Shown piece after piece: positions 1 through 9,628 of a stretch of 64,000 nt of DNA. Numbering within the stretch: the stretch's first letter is position 1; the number at the start of each line of letters is the position of its first letter. The translations under genes were made by a program, and so were the position numbers. The notes under the pieces were generated by a model, which saw nothing but the letters and a program-made list of their open reading frames with translations, was not told the DNA's origin and did no database searches. This DNA is from Aeromicrobium sp. 9AM (GTDB lineage: Bacteria > Actinomycetota > Actinomycetes > Propionibacteriales > Nocardioidaceae): positions 2,241,831 to 2,305,830 of the forward strand of contig NZ_LR733304.1 of the NCBI RefSeq assembly GCF_902506105.1, written 5' to 3'.

Positions 1-702
1 GATCTCGTCGACGGTGTCGAGGTCGATGACCTCGACTCCGTACGAGCGGGCGAGATCGAGCCGCTCGGCGACCCGGTCGACGCCGATCACCCGGCGCCCC
101 GCGTTGAGCGCGATCCGCGCGGTCAGCTGACCGACCGGGCCGAGCCCGAACACCGCGAGGGTGCCGCCTTCGGGGACGTCGGCGAACTCGAACGCCTGCC
201 AGGCCGTCGGCAGGATGTCGGACAGGTAGAGGTATCGCTCGTCGGGCGCTCCCTCGGGCACCTTGATCGGCCCGAACTGCGCCTCGGGCACCCGGAGGTA
301 CTCCGCCTGCCCGCCGGGCACCGAGCCGTACAGCTCGGTGTAGCCGAACAGCGACGCACCCTTGCCGGTCTTCTCGTTCTGCGTCGTCTCGCACTGCGCG
401 AACAAGCCGCGCGAGCACATCCAGCAGTGGCCGCACGAGATGTTGAACGGGATGACGACGCGATCGCCGACCTTGAGGTCACCCGCCTCGGGGCCGACCT
501 CCTGCACGACGCCCATGGTCTCGTGTCCGAGCACGTCCCCGGGGTGCAGGAACGGGCCGAGCACCTCGTAGAGGTGCAGGTCGGAGCCGCAGATCGCGGT
601 CGACGTCACCTTGATGATGGCGTCGTTGGGCTGCTGGATGACGGGGTCCGGGACCGTCTCGACGGCGACCGATCGTCGCCCCTGCCAGGTGAGTGCGCGC
701 AT
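1..702 (-). CDS. Zinc-dependent alcohol/formaldehyde dehydrogenase (partial, C-terminus outside window)
   Basis: The frame stays open from the ATG at 702 to the first base of the window, giving the N-terminal 234 residues. The protein reads MRALTWQGRRSVAVETVPDP and has the medium-chain dehydrogenase layout: catalytic-zinc Cys in TAICGSDLHLYE, GHE at about residue 60, a structural-zinc Cys cluster (CGHCWMCSRGLFAQC) near 90-105, and the start of the NAD-binding fold (AVFGLGPVGQL) near 190. The longer spacing resembles the glutathione-independent formaldehyde dehydrogenase branch. GGAGAA precedes the start. Its start shares one base (TGATG) with the stop of the SRPBCC gene upstream, so the two are probably co-translated. 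Substrate is not determinable. Confidence 0.9.
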   Translation of the reverse strand, partial: MRALTWQGRRSVAVETVPDPVIQQPNDAIIKVTSTAICGSDLHLYEVLGPFLHPGDVLGHETMGVVQEVGPEAGDLKVGDRVVIPFNISCGHCWMCSRGLFAQCETTQNEKTGKGASLFGYTELYGSVPGGQAEYLRVPEAQFGPIKVPEGAPDERYLYLSDILPTAWQAFEFADVPEGGTLAVFGLGPVGQLTARIALNAGRRVIGVDRVAERLDLARSYGVEVIDLDTVDEI

Positions 703-1178
703 CAGTTCTCCTTCGTGGATCGTGGTGTGGATGGCTGGTCGTTCGTGTGGCGGCCTTCGGCGATGAAGGCCAGACGGCGGAGCGTCTCGACGTTGCGCCA
801 CTTGAGCGTGATGCCCTTGAACGGCTCGGGCACCAGCACGCCGGGACCGGCCGTCGCGTCCTCCTCGATGACGACCTCGGTCTGGGCGCCGACGTCGCTG
901 AGCCTGATGTGGACCTTGGCCTCGCCGACCGGCCAGGCGCGGGCCTGCAGGGTGATCGACCGTCCGGGGACGACCTCGAGCACCTCGGTGTGGTCGTTGA
1001 TCAGCAACGGCCAGACACCGACCGAGTGGTGGATGCGGCTGCCCTTCTCGGGCCAGTTGCTGTCGACGTCGCGCATACGAGTAGCGCCGACCACCCACAG
1101 CGGGTAGAGCCAGCCGTCGGCGAGCACGTTCCACACCTCGTCGGGGGTCGCGGCGACGAGGCGGGTGTTGACACTCAC
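702..1178 (-). CDS. SRPBCC (START/polyketide-cyclase-like) family protein
   Basis: A 158-residue protein starting at GTG 1178 (VSVNTRLVAATPDEVWNVLADG), which is the usual opening strand and helix of the SRPBCC ligand-binding fold. AGGACA lies before this start. An upstream in-frame ATG would add 50 residues of unlikely composition overlapping the promoter region, so I reject it. Family members bind hydrophobic ligands in a deep pocket. No catalytic residues can be assigned. The stop overlaps the dehydrogenase start by one base, suggesting a two-gene unit in which this protein may bind or deliver a lipophilic substrate or product of the dehydrogenase (inference). Confidence 0.8.
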   Translation of the reverse strand: MSVNTRLVAATPDEVWNVLADGWLYPLWVVGATRMRDVDSNWPEKGSRIHHSVGVWPLLINDHTEVLEVVPGRSITLQARAWPVGEAKVHIRLSDVGAQTEVVIEEDATAGPGVLVPEPFKGITLKWRNVETLRRLAFIAEGRHTNDQPSTPRSTKEN

Positions 1179-1312
1179 GTGATGTCCTGCCGGTTCAAGG
1201 GGTTCATTGGCCTGTCCTACCCCCGCCCCGCGCAGACAAACGGCCGAGCGCGCGCCACGGTTTCGTGGGCGGTCCGTCGGGTATGCGTACGGTTCCCGAC
1301 CCAAGGAGAACC

Positions 1313-1927
1313 ATGGCGCCCACACCACTCACCGTCCTCGCGATCAACTGCTCCCTGAAGCCAAGTCCCGAGGCATCGAGCGGCGACCTGATGGCGCACC
1401 AGTTCCTGGACGCCTTCGCCGAGAAGGGGGTGACCGGGACGGTCGTGCGACCGGTCGACCACACGATCAAGCCCGGTGTCGAGGCGGACATGGGCGACGG
1501 TGACGACTGGCCCGCCCTGCGGGACCAGGTGCTGGCGGCTGATGTCCTCGTGTTCGTGTCACCGACGTGGCTGGGACACATGTCCAGCGTCGCCCAGCGC
1601 GTGCTCGAGCGGCTGGATGCCGAGCTCTCCAGCGAGGGCGACGACGGCAACCCGATCCTCTACGGCAAGGTCGCGGTCGTCGGCGTCGTCGGCAACGAGG
1701 ACGGCGCCCACAAGGTCACCGCCGACCTCTACCAGGCGCTCAACGACGTGGGCTTCACGATCGCGGCGCAGGGCGGGACGTACTGGAACGGCGAGGCCAT
1801 GCAGACGACCGACTACCGCGAGCTCGAGCAGACCCCGGAGCCCGTGGCGTCCGCGATGTCGGCCGCCGTCGCGAACGCGGCGCACCTGGCCCGCGCGCTC
1901 AAGGTGTCGGCCTACCCCGCGTCCTGA
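1313..1927 (+). CDS. NADPH-dependent FMN reductase / flavodoxin-fold NAD(P)H oxidoreductase
   Basis: 204 residues from ATG 1313, with AAGGAGAA directly before it. MAPTPLTVLAINCSLKPSPE matches the first strand and phosphate-binding loop (CSLKPS) of the FMN_red family. DVLVFVSPTWLGHMSSVAQRVLERLD (around residues 80-105) is the second FMN-contacting segment with its P-T-W-x-G motif. GKVAVVGVVGNEDGAHK is the third strand. It is monocistronic and divergent from the SRPBCC gene. The family reduces FMN or quinone-like substrates with NAD(P)H; the exact substrate is unknown. Confidence 0.85.
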   Translation: MAPTPLTVLAINCSLKPSPEASSGDLMAHQFLDAFAEKGVTGTVVRPVDHTIKPGVEADMGDGDDWPALRDQVLAADVLVFVSPTWLGHMSSVAQRVLERLDAELSSEGDDGNPILYGKVAVVGVVGNEDGAHKVTADLYQALNDVGFTIAAQGGTYWNGEAMQTTDYRELEQTPEPVASAMSAAVANAAHLARALKVSAYPAS

Positions 1928-1972
1928 CGCCGAGCGGGATTGACCGCTGCTTCGCCGGGGTAGGTGCATCGC

Positions 1973-2524
1973 ATGACGACGATTGACCTGGGCCGGCCCG
2001 AATCGGGCGACGTGATCGACCTCATCATCGAGGACCATCGACGGTTCGAGGCGCTGCTTCGCGACCTCCGCAACTCCGAGAGCGACCGCGAACGCGTACG
2101 AGCGGCGTTCTCGGCCCTGCACGTGGCACACGCCGAGGCCGAGGAGAGGCACGTCTACCCGGCGCTGCGCCGCAAGACCTCCGCGGACGCCGAGGAGGTC
2201 GACCACGGCGAGGAGGAGCATGCCGAGGGCAACGAGGCGTTGCTGGCGCTGCTGGAGTGCTCGGGCACCGACACGCAGAAGTTCGACGACGCCCTGGAGA
2301 AGCTCGCCGAGCTCGTCAACCACCACCTCACGGAGGAGGAGCTGACGATCCTCAACCCAGCCCGAGAGGACGTCGGGGAGCCGACGCGGATGGACCTCGG
2401 CAAGCAGTTCGCCGCCGAGCGCAATCGGCAGATCGACGCCGACTGCGGCAGCATCTCCAACGTACGCCGGATCGTTCAGCAGGCTCGCAAGGAAGGACTC
2501 CTGGACGACGCAGAAGAGGAGTGA
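1973..2524 (+). CDS. Hemerythrin HHE domain protein
   Basis: 183 residues from ATG 1973, preceded by GGGGTAGG. The N-terminal 130 residues show the four-helix HHE pattern of metal ligands: EDHRRFEALLRDL, HVAHAEAEERHVYPAL, HGEEEHAEGNEAL and HHLTEEELTIL. Such proteins bind a di-iron centre and sense or handle O2, NO or iron. The C-terminal 50 residues are charged. The stop is ATG-free but sits immediately before the GTG start of the ligase at 2527, and GAGGAG at the end of this gene is the ligase's ribosome site, so the two are translationally coupled. Confidence 0.88.
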   Translation: MTTIDLGRPESGDVIDLIIEDHRRFEALLRDLRNSESDRERVRAAFSALHVAHAEAEERHVYPALRRKTSADAEEVDHGEEEHAEGNEALLALLECSGTDTQKFDDALEKLAELVNHHLTEEELTILNPAREDVGEPTRMDLGKQFAAERNRQIDADCGSISNVRRIVQQARKEGLLDDAEEE

Positions 2525-2526
2525 CC

Positions 2527-3624
2527 GTGCGTGAGGTGGGCGTCGAGGAGGAGATGTTCCTGGTCGATCCCAGCACCAGGCGGCTCATGCCGGTCTCTGA
2601 CCGGGTGATCCACTCGACCCGCACCGCCGAGGACGACCTCGACCAGGAGCTGTTCCTCCAGCAGATCGAGATCCACACGCAGCCGCGCACTGACCTCACC
2701 ACCCTCCGGGACGACCTGGTCGTGGAGCGTCGCCTGGCGGCGGAGTCGGCGGAGTCCGCGGGCGCCCGGCTGGTGTCGGTGGCGACGCCGGTCCTGCCGC
2801 ACACGATCGGTCGCACCACGCCCAAGCATCGTTACGTGACGATGCTCGAGGCGTACGGCAAGGTGCTGGGGCAGGCCGGTCTCGTGTGCGGGACCCACGT
2901 CCACGTGCACGTCGAGCAGGCCGAGGCAGTCGGCATCGTCGACGAGATCCAGCCGTGGCTGCCTCTCGTCGCCGCGATGTCGGTCAACTCGCCGTTCTAC
3001 CTCGGCGAGGACACCGGCTACGCGAGCTGGCGTCGTCAGCTCTACGACGGCTGGCCGAGCGCCGGGCCGGTCGAGCCGTTCGGCGACTCGGCTGGGTACG
3101 AGGAGGCCGTCCGCGAGCTGATCGCCTCGGGCGCTGCGCTGGACGAGGGGATGATCTACTTCGACGCGCGGCTGTCCCGCAACTTCCCGACGATCGAGAT
3201 CAGGGTCGCGGACGCGTGCACCGACCTCGACACCACGGTGCTCATCGCCGAGGTGGCTCGCGCCCTGGTGGAGACCGCCGCCCGGTCCCGAGCCGCCGGC
3301 GAGAGCTCCACGCCATGGCGGATCGACCTGCTGCGAGCCGCTCGCTGGCGGGCGCGCCGCAACGGACTGGCGGAGTCGCTGATGGATCCGGTCACCCGCG
3401 CGGTCGTGCCGGCCGAGAAGGCGCTGGCCCGCTTGCTCGAGCACGTGCGGCCCGTGCTCGAGGAGCACGGCACGACGGCGCTGGTCGAGGACGGCATACG
3501 ACGCCTCCTGGCCGGTGGCACCGGAGCCGACGCTCAGCGTGCCGTCGCGACCCGCTCCTCGGACCTGACCGCGGTGGTCGACGACCTCATCGAGCGCACC
3601 GGCGCGTCATTCGCTCAGTCGTAG
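2527..3624 (+). CDS. Carboxylate-amine ligase, YbdK/glutamate-cysteine ligase type 2 family
   Basis: 365 residues, the usual length of the YbdK family. The protein starts VREVGVEEEMFLVDPSTRRL; the GVEEE motif is the ATP/metal-binding signature of this branch of glutamate-cysteine ligases. CGTHVHVHVEQ (near 120), VNSPFYLGEDTGYASWR (near 155) and NFPTIEIRVADACTD (near 220) are further conserved blocks. Two GTGs are possible; 2527 is chosen because GAGGAG at 2515-2520 is then at a usable distance, whereas 2521 abuts it. Activity in the family is a weak glutamate-cysteine ligase reaction; a true role here, next to a hemerythrin, is unknown. The end overlaps the convergent gene at 3615 by 10 bases. 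Confidence 0.85.
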   Translation: MREVGVEEEMFLVDPSTRRLMPVSDRVIHSTRTAEDDLDQELFLQQIEIHTQPRTDLTTLRDDLVVERRLAAESAESAGARLVSVATPVLPHTIGRTTPKHRYVTMLEAYGKVLGQAGLVCGTHVHVHVEQAEAVGIVDEIQPWLPLVAAMSVNSPFYLGEDTGYASWRRQLYDGWPSAGPVEPFGDSAGYEEAVRELIASGAALDEGMIYFDARLSRNFPTIEIRVADACTDLDTTVLIAEVARALVETAARSRAAGESSTPWRIDLLRAARWRARRNGLAESLMDPVTRAVVPAEKALARLLEHVRPVLEEHGTTALVEDGIRRLLAGGTGADAQRAVATRSSDLTAVVDDLIERTGASFAQS

Positions 3625-4253
3625 TCGGACTCGTTGTCGAGCGAGATCCAGTCCCTCGACTTCTGCTCCGACGCCGAGCCGTCCTTCTTGACGATCAGCG
3701 TGCCGTTGTAGCCCAGCACCGCGTACGACGTGCCGTCCTTCTTGGCGACGAACGCGTCGCGCTGCGGGTCATAGCTGCCGGGCAGGTCGACGACGTCACC
3801 ACCGCTGGGCTTGGTGACGAAGCGGAACGACTCACCGGAGGCGTCCTTGCCGCAGATCGAGGTCTTGGCGTCGGTCGTCGTGGTCTTGTAGAGGATGACG
3901 GGGTAGGAGCCGCCGCACGCCAGGCCAAGGCCCTTCTTCTTCTGCTCCGTGCGCGTCACCGGGGTCGTGCCGCAGTCGGGCAGGAGGCTCTCCTGCTCGG
4001 TGCCCTCGACGTTGAACTGGGTGTCAGCCCCCTCGCACGAGGCCTTGGGCGTGGGCTTGGTCTTGGTCGGCTCGGTCGTGGGGGCCGTCGTCGTTGCGGT
4101 GTCCGAGGTCGAGTCCGATCCGGTCGCCAGCGGCTTGGTGGGGTCGTCGTCACCCATGAGGCGCCATCCGGCGAAGGCGATGACGGCCAGCACCGCGATC
4201 GCGAACAGGATCACGAACACCCGCTTGGGCCGCTGGGAGGCGGTCTTGCTCAC
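3615..4253 (-). CDS. Membrane-anchored protein of unknown function
   Basis: 212 residues from a GTG at 4253 with AAGGGG upstream. A short basic N-terminus (SKTASQRPKR) precedes one transmembrane helix (about residues 11-30, VFVILFAIAVLAVIAFAGW). A Thr/Pro/Lys-rich linker of about 35 residues follows, then an extracellular domain with several cysteines (SCEGADTQF, LLPDCGTT, LACGGSYP, ICGKDAS) that could form disulfides. I do not recognise the domain. It lies between the ligase gene (convergent) and guaA (same strand, 49 bases upstream), with which it could be co-transcribed. Confidence 0.7.
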   Translation of the reverse strand: MSKTASQRPKRVFVILFAIAVLAVIAFAGWRLMGDDDPTKPLATGSDSTSDTATTTAPTTEPTKTKPTPKASCEGADTQFNVEGTEQESLLPDCGTTPVTRTEQKKKGLGLACGGSYPVILYKTTTTDAKTSICGKDASGESFRFVTKPSGGDVVDLPGSYDPQRDAFVAKKDGTSYAVLGYNGTLIVKKDGSASEQKSRDWISLDNESDYD

Positions 4254-4301
4254 AGGTGTTCCCCTTCGATCGACTCCGGAGAGCCTAACAAGACAGGGCG
4301 A

Positions 4302-5861
<1,560 letters not shown>

Positions 5862-5937
5862 GCGCCCATCCTATCGGCCAAAAAATATCTTCAGGAACGT
5901 GCGTAACCCCTTGTGACCGCGGTCGTTTTACAGGGTG

Positions 5938-6046
5938 GATCTAACAACACTCCCTCCCGTTAGATCATGTGCTGCTCCTCGTGGCACAACAGGGCCCGAC
6001 CCGTGAGCTCCCTCCCGGTCGGGCTCTGTGCATTCCGGGACCTTTT
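5938..6046 (+). ncRNA. 6C RNA (actinobacterial two-hairpin small RNA)
   Basis: Two stem-loops each expose a C-rich loop, the defining feature of the 6C RNA class. Hairpin 1: GATCTAAC (5938-5945) pairs exactly with GTTAGATC (5959-5966) around a loop containing CTCCCTCCC. Hairpin 2: AGGGCCCGACC (5991-6001) pairs with GGTCGGGCTCT (6017-6027, one G-U pair), again with CTCCCTCCC in the loop. A short GTGC/GCAC helix (5969-5987) may lie between them. TTTT at 6043-6046 follows hairpin 2 and may mark the 3' end. Orientation is inferred from the C-rich loops and U-run. 6C RNAs are conserved in Actinobacteria and can act in trans through the C loops. Confidence 0.85.
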
Positions 6047-6231
6047 AGGAGCAACCCGACCCACGCCCACGGCGGAAGGGTGCCGAGCTGACGAGGCCGT
6101 TGTGGCCCGTCGACGAGCGGACCACGCAGCGCAAGCAGACGACGCAACGACGCTTGTCGATGGGCGACAGGTGACTTGTCAGCGCTCGTGCCCAGCAAGA
6201 AGAGGCGAGGTCACGACGTAATCAAAAGCCC
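6047..6231. other. Non-coding stretch between 6C RNA and the GMC oxidoreductase gene
   Basis: I see no convincing gene here. Short open frames on both strands lack ribosome sites and have no recognisable product. It contains the 3' flank of the 6C RNA and whatever lies beyond the stop of the oxidoreductase gene; no strong terminator hairpin was found. Confidence 0.5.
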
Positions 6232-7923
6232 CTAGCTCACCCCGACGATCGGGAGGCGCAGGGCGGCTGGGGCGTCCGCAGGGACGACGGGGTTCTTCGG
6301 CGGCACGGGCTGCAGCTTGCGGTACGCCTCACCGACGGCCGGGCGTGCGTCCTCCTCGCCCTTGTTGGGCCAGTAGGAGATCGCGCGCTCGGCCTGCGCC
6401 GTGATGGTCAGGGAGGGGTTCACGCCGAGGTTGGCGCTGATCGCCGAGCCGTCGACGACGTGCAAGCCCTCGTGGCCGAACAACCGCTGGTACGGGTCGA
6501 TGACACCGGTCTCCGGCGAGTCGCCGATGGCACAGCCGCCCATGAAGTGAGCCGTGAGCGGCACGTTGAACGGCTCGCCGATCGTGCCGCCGGGCGTACC
6601 GTCCATGTGCTCGGCCATCCGCTGCACGGCTTCGTGCGCCGGCGGGATGAAGGAGGGGTTGGGCGCACCATGGCCCTGCTTCGACGTCAGCTTGCGGCGG
6701 CCGGTGATGCCTCGCTTGGTGTACGTCGTGATGGAGTTGTCGTGGGTCTGCATGACCAGGGCGATGACCGTGCGCTCCGACCAGTGCCGCAGGTCGTACA
6801 GCTTGAAGATGCTGAACTTCTGTCGCCACATCTCCTTGAGCCACACCCGCCAGCGCGGCTTGCCGGTGCTGCCGTCGGTCAGCACGGTCTGCATCAGCGA
6901 CATCGCGTTGGAGCCCTTGCCGTAGCGCACGGGCTCGACGTGGGTGTGCTCGTCGGGGTGGAACGACGACGTGATCGCGGCGCCGTGGCTGTAGTCGACC
7001 TCGCGGCCGTCGGCGATCGCACCCAGCAGGGCCTCGGAGTTGGTACGCGTGAGGAGCCCGAGCCGGTCGGAGACTCCCGGAAGCGCGCCGCGGTCCTTCA
7101 TCTTGTGCAGCAGCTTCTGGGTGCCCATCGTGCTGGCCGAGAAGATGACCTGCTCGGCGGTGATCTTCTTGTGCGGGCGGAAGCGCCGGTTGGTGCGGCG
7201 GGTCTCGATCTCGTAGCCGCCTCCGGGGAGCGGCGTGACCGAGGTGACCGTCGTGAGCGGGTGGACCTCGGCGCCACCCTTCTCGGCGAGGTAGAGGTAG
7301 TTCTTGACCAGCGTGTTCTTGGCGTTGTGACGGCAGCCGGTCATGCACTCGCCGCAGTGCAGGCAGCCTGCCCGGTCGGGCCCGGCGCCACCGAAGTAGG
7401 GGTCCGCGACCGTCTCACCGGGGTCGGCGCCGAAGAAGACCCCGACGGGCGTGTGGTGGAACGTGCCGCCGACGCCCATGTCCTCGGCGACCTGCTTGAT
7501 GATCTTGTCGGCAGCGGTCTCGATCGGGTAGACCTCGACGCCCAGCATCCGCTTGGCCTGGTCGTAGTAGGGCGCGAGCTCCGCCCGCCAGTCGGTGATG
7601 TGGCCCCACGCCGGGTCCTTGTAGAACGGGTCGAGCGGCTCGTAGAGCGTGTTGGCGTACACCAGCGAGCCACCGCCGACACCCGCGCCGGACAGGATGA
7701 GGACGTCCTTTAGCTTGTCGATGCGCTGGATGCCGTAGCAGCCGAGCTGGGGCATCCAGAGGAACTTGCGCAGGCGCCAGGAGTTCTTGGCGAAGTCCTT
7801 GTCCTCGTAGCGCTTGCCGGCCTCGAGCACGGCGACCTTGTAGCCCTTCTCGGTCAGCCGCAGCGCCGAGACGCTCCCGCCGAACCCCGATCCGATGACG
7901 ACGACGTCATAGTCAAATGTCAT
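6232..7923 (-). CDS. GMC-family FAD oxidoreductase (cholesterol oxidase ChoD-like)
   Basis: 563 residues. The N-terminal FAD-binding fold reads YDVVVIGSGFGGSVSALRL with the Glu of the second strand in VLEAG. ILSGAGVGGGSLVYAN (near 80-95) is the GMC flavin-contact motif. A Cys cluster CLHCGECMTGCRHNAKN lies near residue 187, as in the ChoD-like branch. The C-terminal GMC domain holds AHFMGGCAIGDS and HVVDGSAISANLGVNPSLTI. In mycobacteria the orthologue (choD) also sits beside guaB2/guaB3; a true sterol substrate is not proven even there. The start overlaps the stop of a short conserved frame (ATGA at 7920-7923), with GGAGGTG before it. Confidence 0.88.
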   Translation of the reverse strand: MTFDYDVVVIGSGFGGSVSALRLTEKGYKVAVLEAGKRYEDKDFAKNSWRLRKFLWMPQLGCYGIQRIDKLKDVLILSGAGVGGGSLVYANTLYEPLDPFYKDPAWGHITDWRAELAPYYDQAKRMLGVEVYPIETAADKIIKQVAEDMGVGGTFHHTPVGVFFGADPGETVADPYFGGAGPDRAGCLHCGECMTGCRHNAKNTLVKNYLYLAEKGGAEVHPLTTVTSVTPLPGGGYEIETRRTNRRFRPHKKITAEQVIFSASTMGTQKLLHKMKDRGALPGVSDRLGLLTRTNSEALLGAIADGREVDYSHGAAITSSFHPDEHTHVEPVRYGKGSNAMSLMQTVLTDGSTGKPRWRVWLKEMWRQKFSIFKLYDLRHWSERTVIALVMQTHDNSITTYTKRGITGRRKLTSKQGHGAPNPSFIPPAHEAVQRMAEHMDGTPGGTIGEPFNVPLTAHFMGGCAIGDSPETGVIDPYQRLFGHEGLHVVDGSAISANLGVNPSLTITAQAERAISYWPNKGEEDARPAVGEAYRKLQPVPPKNPVVPADAPAALRLPIVGVS

Positions 7924-8002
7924 GCCGCCACCTCCGTGAGAAAGCCACGGTACGGAGATGTCAGCATGACGACTCCACTGTTCACTCGCTGCGCTCGCTC
8001 AT
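7920..8002 (-). pseudogene. Intergenic ATGA-linked element copy 1 (frameshifted short ORF)
   Basis: An 83-base element fills the gap between the aldehyde dehydrogenase stop (ATGA at 8002-7999) and the oxidoreductase start (ATGA at 7923-7920). It begins ATGAGCGAGCGC, like the copy at 37250, but is one base shorter (84 there), so the first frame ends after MSERSE. The second half re-opens from ATG 7967 (GGAG upstream) as the 15-residue MLTSPYRGFLTEVAA, in which PYRGF-L-EVAA matches the other copies. It may be a decayed copy, or the 15-residue peptide alone may be translated and coupled to the oxidoreductase. Confidence 0.6.
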
Positions 8003-9570
8003 GCACGCGGGGTCCTCCTCAGGATCCTCAGTCCGGCGGTGAGCACTTTGGCGTACGTCCGGGGTTGCAGGAACGACGGGCCGGCGACCGGGAAGCCGCG
8101 TTGCACGCCGACCGCCTGGGGCTCGGTGTAGCGGAGGATGCCCTCGGCGCCCTGCCTGCGGCCGAGACCCGACTGGCGCATGCCGCCCATCGGGGCGTCG
8201 ACGCTGCCGAACGTCGCCGAGAAGCCCTCGTTGATGTTGATCGTGCCGGCCTTGATGCGGGCGGCGATGGCGCGCGCCTCGCGCGGCTTGCCCCAGATGC
8301 TCGCGTTGAGTCCGTACTCCCCCTGGTTGGCGAGCGAGATGGCGTCGTCGACCGTCTTGTAGGGATACAGAGAGACCAGGGGTCCGAAGGTCTCCCCCGC
8401 GAAGCACTCAGCGTCCGCGGTGACGCCTTCTAGGACGGTCGGCTCGTAGAAGTACGGACCGATGTCCGGCCTGGGCTTGCCGCCGACCAGCACGGTGGCG
8501 CCGTGGGCGACGGCATCCTTGACGTGGTTCGTCACGGTGTCGAGCTGGGCCTGCGAGACGAGCGATCCGATGTCGGCGTCCCAGTCGAGGGCGGCACCGA
8601 GTGCGAGGTGCTCGACCCGCGAGACGAACGCGGCCTTGAACTCCTCGAACCGCGAATCCGGTACGTACAGGCGCTCGATCGAGACACAGAGCTGGCCGGC
8701 GGACGAGAAGCACGCCTGCACGGCGCCGGCCGCGGCCTTGTCGATGTCGGCGCTGGGCAGCACGATCATGGGGTTCTTGCCGCCGAGCTCGAGCGAGCAG
8801 CTGATGAGGCGCGCTGCGGCCTGCTGCGCGATGAGCTTGCCCGTCGCGGTCGACCCGGTGAAGCAGACGTAGTCGGCGCGCTCGATGATCGCGGTGCCGA
8901 CGACGGAGCCGGCGCCGCTGACGACCTGCCACACGTCGGCGGGAATGCCGGCCTTGCGCATCAGTTCGACGCCCGCGAGGGCGATCAGCGGGCTCTGGCT
9001 GTCCGGCTTGTGCACCACGGCATTGCCGGCCGCGATGGCCGGGATGCCGTCGGAGATCGCCATCGTGAGCGGGTAGTTCCAGGGACTGATGATGCCGACG
9101 ACACCCTTGGGCACCTGGTTGACAGTGATGGAGGTCAGTCCCGGCAGCGCACCGTTGCGGCGGCGCGTGCCGATCTGCTTCTTGAGCCGCCGGGCGTAGA
9201 AACGCGCCGTGAGGGCCAGGTGCGCGACCTCGTCGAAGGCGTGCGCGCGGCTCTTGCCGGACTCGACCTGGATCAGGTCGAGCAGCTCGTCCTGGTGCTC
9301 GAGGACCAGGTCGTGCAGACGCAGCAGGGCCTTCTTGCGAGCCCGGAGCGAGGTCTTCGACCATGCCTCCTGCGCGACGCGCGCGGTCGCGAATGCCTCG
9401 TCGACGTCGGCGATGCTCGACACCGGGATGTCCGCAACCGGGTCGCCGGTCAGCGGCGAGTGGGTCGTCCGGTGCTCACCGGAGGTCGTACGGACGAGGC
9501 TCGTGAGCTCGGCAGCACGTGCCGAGGACACGGGCGACGAGGTCTGCGCAGGTGAGTCGAGCGTGGTCAT
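7999..9570 (-). CDS. Succinate-semialdehyde dehydrogenase (NADP+-type aldehyde dehydrogenase)
   Basis: 523 residues of the aldehyde dehydrogenase superfamily, nearest by eye to actinobacterial GabD2-type succinic-semialdehyde dehydrogenases. GVVGIISPWNYPLTMAISD is the cofactor-binding loop with the oxyanion Asn. ELGGKNPMIVLPSAD contains the catalytic Glu (near 262). SSAGQLCVSIERLYV has the nucleophile Cys (near 297). ETFGPLVSLYPY is near the C-terminal third. It oxidises succinic semialdehyde to succinate in GABA or related catabolism; the exact aldehyde is inferred. It is followed directly by an ATGA-linked small element and then the GMC oxidoreductase. Confidence 0.88.
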   Translation of the reverse strand: MTTLDSPAQTSSPVSSARAAELTSLVRTTSGEHRTTHSPLTGDPVADIPVSSIADVDEAFATARVAQEAWSKTSLRARKKALLRLHDLVLEHQDELLDLIQVESGKSRAHAFDEVAHLALTARFYARRLKKQIGTRRRNGALPGLTSITVNQVPKGVVGIISPWNYPLTMAISDGIPAIAAGNAVVHKPDSQSPLIALAGVELMRKAGIPADVWQVVSGAGSVVGTAIIERADYVCFTGSTATGKLIAQQAAARLISCSLELGGKNPMIVLPSADIDKAAAGAVQACFSSAGQLCVSIERLYVPDSRFEEFKAAFVSRVEHLALGAALDWDADIGSLVSQAQLDTVTNHVKDAVAHGATVLVGGKPRPDIGPYFYEPTVLEGVTADAECFAGETFGPLVSLYPYKTVDDAISLANQGEYGLNASIWGKPREARAIAARIKAGTININEGFSATFGSVDAPMGGMRQSGLGRRQGAEGILRYTEPQAVGVQRGFPVAGPSFLQPRTYAKVLTAGLRILRRTPRA

Positions 9571-9580
9571 ACCCTGAGTA

Positions 9581-9597
9581 TGACATTGCTCGTGTCA
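9581..9597. promoter_or_regulatory. Inverted repeat TGACA-N7-TGTCA upstream of the aldehyde dehydrogenase
   Basis: TGACA (9581-9585) and TGTCA (9593-9597) form a perfect 5-bp inverted repeat with a 7-base spacer, 11 bases before the ATG at 9570. The size suits a dimeric regulator, but I cannot name the factor and the repeat is short enough to arise by chance. Confidence 0.25.
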
Positions 9598-9628
9598 CAT
9601 GACTACCGGCGAGTAACGAGACTCACGC

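Noticed and set aside
5967..6221. Plus-strand 84-codon frame downstream of guaA
   Set aside because: It overlaps the 6C RNA, has no ribosome site and no recognisable protein.
9581..9597. TGACA-N7-TGTCA as a proven operator of the aldehyde dehydrogenase
   Set aside because: Kept only as a weak site: the half-sites are five bases and no cognate regulator is adjacent.
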